Position numbers and translations under genes: made by a program
From: Lutibacillus sp052034115
Lineage (GTDB): Bacteria > Actinomycetota > Actinomycetes > Actinomycetales > Dermatophilaceae
NCBI GenBank assembly: GCA_052034115.1
Contig: JBPOIZ010000075.1
Span: 1 to 23,047 of the forward strand
Reading direction: 5' to 3'
Length of the DNA stretch: 23,047 nt
Shown here: piece by piece, positions 14,517 through 21,437 of the stretch
Layout of the letters: each line of letters begins with the position of its first letter
How positions within the stretch are numbered: position 1 is the first letter of the stretch
The notes under the pieces: model-generated
Database searches by the model: none
Seen by the model: only the letters and a program-made list of their open reading frames with translations
What the model was told of the DNA's origin: nothing

Positions 14517-16592
14517 ATGTCCGCACAACGCAACGGGTTGTCCGCACTGGTGACCGGTCGGTGGGGTGCGCGAGCAACGGTGCTGCTCTTCCTCGCCCTG
14601 GCCGGCTTCCTGCTCAGCGGGACGTTCGCGGCCACGATGAGCGACCCCGGCCGGGCCACGCTGCCTGACAGCGTCGAGTCGGTGCGCGCCGATGCCCTCG
14701 CCGCCCAGCTGCCCGGGGCCAAGATCAACCCGGCGATCATCGTGCTGTCCAAGGACGGCGTGGCGTTCACCCCGGCCGACCTTGCGGCCCTCGGTGGCGT
14801 GTCGGCGGCGCTGACCACGGAGTTCGGTGTGTCCACCGGCGCGCCGGCCGGCCCGCCGTTCATCCCGGCGGAGGACGGCAAGGCCCTGCTCGTGTCGGTG
14901 CCGCTGGACTCCGCGTTGGATCTCACGGCGGTCACGGAGAAGGTCGACGCCATGCGCGAGCGGCTGCCGGACCTGCTCCCGGACGGCGTGACGGCCGAGG
15001 TCACCGGTGGGGCCGGCTTCATCGCCGACATCGCCAAGGTCTTCGACGGCGCCAACACCCGGTTGCTCGCCGTGACCGCAGGCATCGTCGCGTTGCTGCT
15101 CCTCATCACCTACCGTTCGCCGGTCCTGTGGCTCGTCCCGCTGTTCGTCATCGGCTCGGCCGACCAGATGGGGGCCCAACTGACCAAGATCATCTCCGGG
15201 GCGACCGGCTGGGAGATGAGCGAGCAGTCGGTCGGTATCGCCAGCGTCCTGGTCTTCGGCGCCGGCACGAACTACGCGCTGCTGCTCATCGCGCGGTACC
15301 GCGAGGAACTGCGCCGGGAGGCTGACCACCGCGCTGCGATGCGAAAGGCGGTCGCCCGGGCCACCGAGCCGATCCTCGGCAGCGCCCTGACGGTGGCGGT
15401 CTCGCTGCTCACCCTCGCGCTGGCGCTCGACGGCAGCATCCGCGCGATCGGCTGGACCAGCGCCGTGGGCGTGCTCACCGTGCTCGCCGCGGTGCTCCTG
15501 GTGCTCCCGGCGGCCATGGTGCTCTTCGGGCGTCGGCTGTTCTGGCCGTTCATCCCCCGGGTCGGTGACGCCGACCCCACCGAGAACGGCATCTGGAACC
15601 GGGTGACCGGCGCGGTGGTGCGGCGCCCGCACCTGGTCGGCATCGGGGCCACCCTAGTGCTGCTCATCATGGCCTCAGGGCTGATCGGAGCCCGCGTCGG
15701 GCTCAGCCAGACCGAGCAGTTCCGGGTCGACGCCGAGTCGGTCCGCGGCCTGGACACCATCGCCGAGCACTTCCCGGCCGGTGCGGCCAGCCCGGTCATG
15801 GTCATCGTTAAGGACGGGACCGCCGAGCCGGCGCTCGCGGCCATCGAGGAGGTGCCGGGGGTCGCCTCGGCCCGGATCAGCGACCAGGGCTCGGGTCTGG
15901 TGCGCATCGACGCTGTGCTCACCGATGTCGGTGGCACGGCGGCGAGTGAGGACACCGTGCGGGCCATCAGGAGCACCGTGTCCGGCATACCGGGCGCGGA
16001 GGCGGCCGTGGGCGGTGACGTGGCGGCCTTGCTCGACCAACAGGACGCGGCGCAGCGGGATCAGCGGGTCATCGCCCCGCTCATCCTCCTGGTGGTCTTC
16101 CTCATCCTCGTCGCGTTGTTGCGCTCGCTCGTGGCTCCGGTGCTGCTGATCGCCACGGTGGTGCTGAGCTTCTTCGCGGCGTTGGGAGCGGCCTACTTCG
16201 CCTTCGTGCGGGTGCTGGACTTCCCGGCTCTGGACACCACTGTCCCCTTGCTCGCCTTCCTGTTCCTCGTCGCCCTCGGGGTCGACTACAACATCTTCAT
16301 CATGACCCGAGCGCGGGAGGAGGCCGGCGTCATCGGCACGACGCCGGGCATCGTGCGGGCGGTGGCCGTGACCGGTGGGGTCATCACCAGCGCCGGCATC
16401 CTGCTGGCCGCGGTGTTCACCGTCCTGGGCGTGCTGCCGTTGGTGGCGCTGGGCCAGATCGGTGTCATCGTCGGCTTCGGCGTGCTGCTCGACACGCTTC
16501 TCGTGCGCACCATCTTGGTCCCGGCCCTGGTCTCCTTGGTGGGCGACCGGGTGTGGTGGCCGAGCCGGCTCGCCGCGCGGGGCCAGCGCTGA
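14517..16592 (+). CDS. MmpL/RND-family membrane transporter
   Basis: A 691-residue exporter with the duplicated MmpL layout: one membrane helix, a large outside domain (about 40-180), a cluster of five helices, then the same again. The first cluster contains TYRSPVLWLVPL and VFGAGTNYALLLIARYREEL. The second contains LALGVDYNIFIMTRAREE, the conserved Asp-Tyr signature used in proton coupling. It resembles YdfJ/ActII-3-like drug or lipid exporters and lacks the extra domains of large mycobacterial MmpL3. ATG 14517 is preferred over an upstream ATG at 14469 because GAGGAG lies 7 bp before it. The divergent MarR gene is its probable repressor. The substrate cannot be told from sequence. Confidence 0.93.
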   Translation: MSAQRNGLSALVTGRWGARATVLLFLALAGFLLSGTFAATMSDPGRATLPDSVESVRADALAAQLPGAKINPAIIVLSKDGVAFTPADLAALGGVSAALTTEFGVSTGAPAGPPFIPAEDGKALLVSVPLDSALDLTAVTEKVDAMRERLPDLLPDGVTAEVTGGAGFIADIAKVFDGANTRLLAVTAGIVALLLLITYRSPVLWLVPLFVIGSADQMGAQLTKIISGATGWEMSEQSVGIASVLVFGAGTNYALLLIARYREELRREADHRAAMRKAVARATEPILGSALTVAVSLLTLALALDGSIRAIGWTSAVGVLTVLAAVLLVLPAAMVLFGRRLFWPFIPRVGDADPTENGIWNRVTGAVVRRPHLVGIGATLVLLIMASGLIGARVGLSQTEQFRVDAESVRGLDTIAEHFPAGAASPVMVIVKDGTAEPALAAIEEVPGVASARISDQGSGLVRIDAVLTDVGGTAASEDTVRAIRSTVSGIPGAEAAVGGDVAALLDQQDAAQRDQRVIAPLILLVVFLILVALLRSLVAPVLLIATVVLSFFAALGAAYFAFVRVLDFPALDTTVPLLAFLFLVALGVDYNIFIMTRAREEAGVIGTTPGIVRAVAVTGGVITSAGILLAAVFTVLGVLPLVALGQIGVIVGFGVLLDTLLVRTILVPALVSLVGDRVWWPSRLAARGQR

Positions 16593-16625
16593 GCCGGATC
16601 CCCGGATTCCCTCCATCCGGGGAAG

Positions 16626-16664
16626 GAACAGGGGGTCCCGGCGCGCTGCCGGGACCCCCTGTTC
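16626..16664. terminator. Bidirectional terminator between mmpL and pckG
   Basis: A perfect 17-bp stem (GAACAGGGGGTCCCGGC at 16626-16642 with its complement at 16648-16664) and a 5-base loop lie between two converging genes. There is no T run. A smaller CCCCGGAT/ATCCGGGG repeat (about 16602-16623) precedes it. Confidence 0.87.
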
Positions 16665-16677
16665 TGGGGTATGACGC

Positions 16678-18489
16678 TCAGGCGCCGAGGCGGCCCTTGA
16701 GGCCCTCGAGCTCGGCGTGCAGCTGCTCGGGCAGCCGGTCGCCGATCTTGGCGAACCACTCGTCGATGAGCGGGAGTTCCTTCTTCCACTCCTCGACGTC
16801 GACCGCCACGGCCTTGGCCACGTCCTCCTCGGTCATGTCCAGGCCGGAGACGTCGAGCGCGCCCGGCGCCGGGACCAGACCCACTGGGGTTTCCACGGCC
16901 TCGGCCTCGCCCTCGAGGCGTTCCACGACCCACTTGAGCACGCGGCTGTTGTCACCGAAGCCTGGCCACAACCAGCGGCCGTCGGCGTCCTTGCGGAACC
17001 AGTTGACCTGGTAGATCTTCGGCAGCTTCGACTCGTCGGCCTGCTTGCCGATGCTGATCCAGTGGCCCATGTAGTCACCGGCGTGGTAGCCGATGAAGGG
17101 GAGCATGGCCATCGGGTCGCGGCGCACGACGCCCACAGCGCCGGTCGCGGCAGCGGTGGTCTCCGAGGACAGCGTGGCGCCGACGAAGGTGCCGTGGGTC
17201 CAGTCGCGCGATTCGTAGACCAGCGGCACGGTCGAGGCGCGCCGACCGCCGAAGAGGATCGCCGAGATCGGGACACCGTCGGGGTTGTCGTACTCGTCGG
17301 CGATCATCGGGCACTGCTTGGCCGGGGTGGTGAACCGGCTGTTCGGGTGCGCCGACAGCTCGCCGTTGTCCGGCGTCCAGTCGCGGTTCTTCCAGTCGAT
17401 GAGGTGCTCCGGCTTCTCCCTGGAGATGCCTTCCCACCACACGTCACCGTCGTCGGTGCGCGCGACGTTGGTGAAGATCGAGTTGCCCTTCTCGATGGTG
17501 CGCATGGCCATCGGGTTGGTGCCCATTCCGGTGCCCGGGGCGACCCCGAAGAGGCCGAACTCGGGGTTGACGGCATACAGGCGACCGTCCGGACCGAACC
17601 GCATCCAGGCGATGTCGTCGCCGATCATCTCGGCCTTCCAGCCGGGGATGGTGGGCTCGAGCATGGCGAGGTTGGTCTTGCCGCACTGGCTGGGGAACGC
17701 GCCGGCGACGTAGTGGACCTTCCCCTTGGGCGAGGTCAACTTGAGGATGAGCATGTGCTCGGCCATCCAGCCCTCGTCGTGGGCCATGGCCGAGGCGATG
17801 CGCAGCGCGTAGCACTTCTTGCCGAGCAGGGCGTTGCCGCCATACCCGGAGCCGTAGGACCAGATCTCGCGGGTCTCAGGGAAGTGGGCGATGGACTTGG
17901 TGTCGTTGCACGGCCACGGGACGTCGGCCTGGCCCGGCTCCAGCGGTGCGCCGACCGAGTGCAGTCCCTTGACGAAGTCGGCGTCGATCTGCTCCATCTT
18001 GGCTAGGACCGGGGTGCCGATGCGGGCCATGATGTTCATGTTGACCACGACGTATGCCGAGTCGGTGATCTCCACGCCGAACATCGGGACGGTGGCCTCG
18101 AGGTGGCCCATGACGAACGGGATGACATACATGACCCGCCCGCGCATGCAGCCGCGGTAGAGCTCGGTCATCGTCGCCTTGAGCTCGGCCGGGTCGACCC
18201 AGTTGTTCGTCGGGCCGGCGTCGTCCTTGTTGACGGAGGCGATGTAGGTGCGATCCTCGACCCGGGCCACGTCGCTGGGGTCGGAGGCGCACCAGTAGGA
18301 GTTCGGCTTCTTCTCGTCGTTGAGCTTGAGGAAGGTGCCGCTGTCGACCAGGGCCTGGTTGAGGGAGTCGATCTCTTCGGGGGTGCCGGTGACCCAGTGC
18401 ACCGAGTCGGGCTGGGTCAACTCGGCGACCTCGGCGACCCAAGCAGCGAGTGCCGCGTGCGTCGTCGGTGCGTCGATGGTGGCTGTCAT
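16678..18489 (-). CDS. pckG: Phosphoenolpyruvate carboxykinase (GTP)
   Basis: A complete 603-residue GTP-type PEP carboxykinase, which converts oxaloacetate and GTP to phosphoenolpyruvate, GDP and CO2 in gluconeogenesis. Visible family blocks are RTYIASVNKDDAGPTNNW; the P-loop AGAFPSQCGKTNLAM near 260-275, whose Cys is the reactive hyperactive cysteine; the metal-binding IGDDIAWM; and MLPFIGYHAGDYMGHW near the nucleotide pocket. The P-loop has FPSQCGKT where many relatives have GPSACGKT, a small variation. ATG 18489 is chosen because it matches the usual N-terminus; ATG 18504 would add five residues. It stands alone, convergent with mmpL. Confidence 0.97.
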   Translation of the reverse strand: MTATIDAPTTHAALAAWVAEVAELTQPDSVHWVTGTPEEIDSLNQALVDSGTFLKLNDEKKPNSYWCASDPSDVARVEDRTYIASVNKDDAGPTNNWVDPAELKATMTELYRGCMRGRVMYVIPFVMGHLEATVPMFGVEITDSAYVVVNMNIMARIGTPVLAKMEQIDADFVKGLHSVGAPLEPGQADVPWPCNDTKSIAHFPETREIWSYGSGYGGNALLGKKCYALRIASAMAHDEGWMAEHMLILKLTSPKGKVHYVAGAFPSQCGKTNLAMLEPTIPGWKAEMIGDDIAWMRFGPDGRLYAVNPEFGLFGVAPGTGMGTNPMAMRTIEKGNSIFTNVARTDDGDVWWEGISREKPEHLIDWKNRDWTPDNGELSAHPNSRFTTPAKQCPMIADEYDNPDGVPISAILFGGRRASTVPLVYESRDWTHGTFVGATLSSETTAAATGAVGVVRRDPMAMLPFIGYHAGDYMGHWISIGKQADESKLPKIYQVNWFRKDADGRWLWPGFGDNSRVLKWVVERLEGEAEAVETPVGLVPAPGALDVSGLDMTEEDVAKAVAVDVEEWKKELPLIDEWFAKIGDRLPEQLHAELEGLKGRLGA

Positions 18490-18621
18490 GGCGGTGTGCC
18501 TCATCCCTTTCCCGGGCGCGCTGCCGCGTGGCGCGCGCGGTGCCTCGTGTGCTCGACCTGGGCTTGGGTTGGTGCGGCCACCACGACGCCCACGGGTCGA
18601 ACGCGTGGACTGATGGCCTCT

Positions 18622-18653
18622 ACGCTACGCGGGCGGTGTCCGCTGCCGACACC
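18622..18653 (-). promoter_or_regulatory. Possible pckG promoter and palindrome
   Basis: On the minus strand TAGCGT (18627-18622) fits TANNNT, about 130 bp upstream of the pckG start. Just upstream, at 18634-18654, CGGTGTC and GACACCG form an inverted repeat with 7 bp between, where a regulator could bind near the -35 position. No good -35 is visible. Confidence 0.25.
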
Positions 18654-18696
18654 GGGCCTAGGTCCTGAGGCCGTTCTGGAGCCTTCCTGTGCCCAA

Positions 18697-18716
18697 CGTC
18701 ATACCTGGGTATGGCG
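18697..18716. repeat. Inverted pair of the dispersed GTATGNCG motif
   Basis: CGTCATACCTGGGTATGGCG contains CGTCATAC followed by GTATGGCG in opposite orientation, separated by 4 bp, giving a near-perfect 20-bp palindrome. It lies in gene-free DNA about 210 bp upstream of pckG and is the only such close pair in the window. Confidence 0.85.
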
Positions 18717-18724
18717 GGGCCGGC

Positions 18725-18791
18725 GGCTGAGCCTGGGGCCGTGGCCGGCTGAGCCGGCGGCTGAGCCATGGGCCGAGCGTGCGGCTGAGCC
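18725..18791. repeat. Degenerate repeat of GGCTGAGCC
   Basis: GGCTGAGCC occurs at 18725, 18747, 18759 and 18783, with related GGGCC or GGCCG sequence between. The spacing is irregular (22, 12 and 24 bp). No gene covers it. Confidence 0.75.
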
Positions 18792-19126
18792 AGGGGCCGG
18801 GGTCGGACGCCCTTCAGGCCGCGGTTACCCCCTCCAGCCGTGGAAATATCCGCGGCCTGTGACGGTAAGTGCGGCTGGAGGCCGGGTGTCCTCGGACCCA
18901 TGGCGGCGTGCGCGGTCATCAGGGTCGTGCTGGCCAGCCCGCCGTGACGCACGTACCGGTTGTCCCGCATCGACCGCAGGGGGGCGCCCACTCGGGCATT
19001 CCTGGATGAGCCAACGACTCGTGCACACGGGCCTTCGACGTGAGCCGACAGGCTGATTTCCGCGGGTGGTCGGGGGCAAGGTAGGGTGGGGCGCTGTTGC
19101 GAGCGGCGATCCCGAACGCAACACCT

Positions 19127-19199
19127 GCGCCCGTAGCTCAACGGATAGAGCATCTGACTACGGATCAGAAGGTTAGGGGTTCGAATCCCTTCGGGCGCG
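19127..19199 (+). tRNA. tRNA-Arg (anticodon ACG)
   Basis: A 73-base tRNA. Acceptor GCGCCCG (19127-19133) pairs with CGGGCGC (19192-19198), followed by discriminator G. The D arm is GCTC/GAGC. The anticodon stem TCTGA/TCAGA encloses CTACGGA with anticodon ACG at 19160-19162. The T arm is AGGGG-TTCGAAT-CCCTT. CCA is not encoded. A34 would be edited to inosine to read CGU, CGC and CGA. Confidence 0.97.
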
Positions 19200-19209
19200 C
19201 TCTGTGTTG

Positions 19210-19263
19210 AGACAGTAGGGAGGGCCCCGGCCAGTGGCAACGCGGCCGGGACCTGCTCTGTCT
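19210..19263 (+). terminator. Possible terminator of tRNA-Arg
   Basis: AGACAG (19210-19215) pairs with CTGTCT (19258-19263), and inside it CCCCGGCC pairs mostly with GGCCGGGA, giving an interrupted hairpin beginning 11 bp after the tRNA. No T run follows. Confidence 0.4.
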
Positions 19264-19380
19264 GAGGGCTGGATGGCCCGAACGCGGCTCTGGGCCGCAA
19301 GATGAGCCACAAGGACACGGCAGGACGCACCTGTCGCGTGAAGTGACACTGGTGTCGTAACGGCACTTGCCAGGTCGGAC

Positions 19381-19560
19381 TTGACCACCGAATCGCCGGG
19401 CGGTGGCTCTGGGCCCTATGGCGACGACGCCGCATCCCAGCCCATCCTCCTGCTCGACGTGACCGACGTCTTGTGCCCGATGTCCTCCACGATCCGGGGG
19501 AACCTCAGGTGGACAATCCGCTCGGGCTGCGGCTGCACGTGGAACCGTCGCCTGACTGCA
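19381..19560 (+). pseudogene. Possible decayed HAD-type hydrolase N-terminus
   Basis: A plus frame opening with TTG at 19381 reads QPILLLDVTDVLCP, which resembles the phosphatase motif LLLDVDGVLNP of HAD hydrolases with the second Asp region damaged. About 30 bases later the sense appears to move to another frame (VDNPLGLRLHVEP). Neither frame continues as a recognisable HAD protein. This is a resemblance only and may be chance. The rest of the 19264-19646 gap shows nothing I can name. Confidence 0.2.
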
Positions 19561-19646
19561 CGTGGCGGTCGGGGCTGCCGCGCGGATCGGCGCACCTACG
19601 GGTCTGCACGCAGGCGTTCTCGTCGATTCGGTCGCTGGGCGACAGG

Positions 19647-21386
19647 ATGGACGGCGTGACGGGATATGCGCGGGGCGGGCCGGCTTTGGGGGAGTTCCTC
19701 ACGGCGCTACAGGACAGGTGGCGGTCGCTGTCGCGGGAGGACCTGGTGGCCCTGCTCGGCGAGCATGCCGAGCGGTTGCCGGTGCGGGAGCGGCAGGCCT
19801 TCCTGGACATCTTCCCCGACCTGGCGGCTGGGCCCATGGCGCCAGGACGGAGCGCTGGTGTGGGACTGCCGGGACGCATCGAGGCGTTCGCCGCTCGGGT
19901 CGCTGCGGGTGAGTTTGCCGACGACGAGGAGTACCGCTGGGACACTTTCGGGCCTAGCGACGAGGAGTATGCCCCGTGGGTTGCTGACGCCGAGGCGTTG
20001 TTCGCCGAGATCGGTGAGGTGTTCGTGGCGGGCGATCTCGTCGCGGCGCGGGCGGCATACGAGCTTCTGCTGGCGCCCTTCGGCCTGACCGACGACGACG
20101 GCTGGTCATTGGAGTTATGGCGGTTGGAGGTCACCGACGTGCCCGAGACGCTGGCCAGGTATGTGCGCTGTGTCTATGAGACGACTCCGGCCAACCAGCG
20201 GCCGCAGGCCGTGCACCGGGCCTTCGTTCTGGTGCCCGGGGGGCGGGCGTTGACGCTGGCTGACGTGTCGACCAGTCGAGTCGGTGGGCTGCCCGACCGG
20301 GACGTCTTCCTGCCCGGGTGGATCGACGTCCTGCTGGCCGAGTCGGGTTTCCCTTCGGCGCGCGACCGGGTCCGGCTGCTCGTCGAGGCCGCCACCCTGG
20401 GCGGCGGGGTGAACATGCTGGCCGACGTGGCCCGGCGGCCAGGCCCGCACCAAGGGGGAGTCGCTCTGGCCTGGATCGACGCGCTGACCGTGCAAGGCCG
20501 GCACGTCGAAGCGCGAGCAGCGGCAGCCGAGGCCCTCGACTTGCCCGGAGCCGACGGGGTGCATCGCGCCGAGGCCGCCGATCGGCTCGCTCATCTGCTC
20601 AGCCTGGAGGGGGCCACCCATGCGGCGGTGGGAGCCCGGCGCCATGCCTGGGCGACGCATCCCACGCGGGCACGCCTGCTCGCCCTGGCCGGCACCGGCC
20701 GGGACGCGGGCGTGGTGCTGGAGACCCTCGCGGCTGAGGCCGACATGCTGGACACCGCCGGCCCTGCCGGGGTGGTCCGGCTCGACTGCGAGCTGCTCCT
20801 GCTGGCTGGCCGCATCAACGAGGCGGTGGCGGCGCTCGCCGGGTCCGAGCCGCTTGGCTGGCACCGCGCTGATCATCCGGGGCCGGTCGTCCTGCCGTTC
20901 CTCTGGGCCGCTGTGCTGGGCGCGGCCCCGGCCGCCGATGCCGGACACCTGGGCCGGTTGTACGCCGACATCGACATCGACCCGGCTGCTCTGCCCCGAT
21001 TCGAGGGTTGGCCCGGCTGGGACGGTATGCCGGGTGTTGCGCGCGACCGGTTGGAGCCAGCCGGCCCCCCGCTGACGGCTTGGCTGGCCGACGCCATCGG
21101 CCGGCTCTCACCCGAGCGCGCCGTCCGCGAGGAATGGCTGGCCGTCGCCGGCGCGGTGACCGACACGAGGATCGGGGCGATCGTCTCGGGCAAGCACCGG
21201 GGCGCCTACGCCCGAGCGGCGTCCTTGGCGTATGCCCATGCCGAGACCCTGGCTGGGCTTGGTCGTCAGTCGGAGGCGCGCGACTATCTCTGCGCCGTGC
21301 GGGCGCGGTTTCCCCGGCATACGGCTTTCCGCAGTGAGTTCGACGCCGCGGCGCGAGTTTCGTCCGTGAACGTCGGGGGTCGTTGA
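19647..21386 (+). CDS. Hypothetical protein, helical-repeat (TPR-like)
   Basis: A 579-residue protein I do not recognise by name. It has no signal peptide or membrane segment and is rich in Ala, Leu, Asp and Glu. The pattern FVAGDLVAARAAYELLLAPFG (about 130-150) and AHAETLAGLGRQSEARDYLCAVRARFP near the C-terminus look like TPR helix pairs, so an alpha-solenoid for protein binding is likely. An acidic stretch DDEEYRWDTFGPSDEEY lies near 90-106. The start is uncertain: ATG 19647 gives the first protein-like sequence, GTG 19656 is 7 bp after a weak CAGGAT -10, and the frame is open from 19473. It ends 51 bp before the pRiA4b ORF-3 family gene on the same strand. Confidence 0.75.
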   Translation: MDGVTGYARGGPALGEFLTALQDRWRSLSREDLVALLGEHAERLPVRERQAFLDIFPDLAAGPMAPGRSAGVGLPGRIEAFAARVAAGEFADDEEYRWDTFGPSDEEYAPWVADAEALFAEIGEVFVAGDLVAARAAYELLLAPFGLTDDDGWSLELWRLEVTDVPETLARYVRCVYETTPANQRPQAVHRAFVLVPGGRALTLADVSTSRVGGLPDRDVFLPGWIDVLLAESGFPSARDRVRLLVEAATLGGGVNMLADVARRPGPHQGGVALAWIDALTVQGRHVEARAAAAEALDLPGADGVHRAEAADRLAHLLSLEGATHAAVGARRHAWATHPTRARLLALAGTGRDAGVVLETLAAEADMLDTAGPAGVVRLDCELLLLAGRINEAVAALAGSEPLGWHRADHPGPVVLPFLWAAVLGAAPAADAGHLGRLYADIDIDPAALPRFEGWPGWDGMPGVARDRLEPAGPPLTAWLADAIGRLSPERAVREEWLAVAGAVTDTRIGAIVSGKHRGAYARAASLAYAHAETLAGLGRQSEARDYLCAVRARFPRHTAFRSEFDAAARVSSVNVGGR

Positions 21387-21424
21387 TCGCGGCGGCGGCC
21401 GGGGCCACCCGGCAAAGGCGGTCG

Positions 21425-21430
21425 TAGGGT
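21425..21430 (+). promoter_or_regulatory. Predicted -10 of a leaderless transcript
   Basis: TAGGGT fits TANNNT and ends 7 bp before ATG 21438, with no ribosome site between. This is the same spacing as at folP2. No clear -35 is seen. It suggests the pRiA4b ORF-3 family gene can be transcribed independently of the gene before it. Confidence 0.5.
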
Positions 21431-21437
21431 TGCAGCC

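Larger units (their letters stand above)
18490..19126. other. Gene-free interval between pckG and tRNA-Arg
   Basis: About 640 bp with no convincing protein frame. It holds the pckG leader, the inverted motif pair at 18697, the GGCTGAGCC repeats and, at 19082-19087, a TAGGGT that could be the -10 of tRNA-Arg. A long minus-strand open frame crosses the end of this interval and the antisense of the tRNA; I regard it as spurious. Confidence 0.6.

Noticed and set aside
14490..16616. Long minus-strand open frames opposite mmpL
   Set aside because: They are His/Asp/Gly/Arg-rich shadows of a GC-rich gene with clear RND motifs on the plus strand.
16717..18006. A 429-codon plus-strand frame opposite pckG
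   Set aside because: It is antisense to a complete PEP carboxykinase and has low-complexity Gly/Val/Asp/Arg composition with no domain.
18620..19435. A 271-codon minus-strand open frame containing EGIRTPNLLIRSQMLYPLSYGR
   Set aside because: That peptide is the translation of the antisense of tRNA-Arg at 19127-19199, a well-known false gene pattern. The rest is Arg/Pro-rich low complexity.
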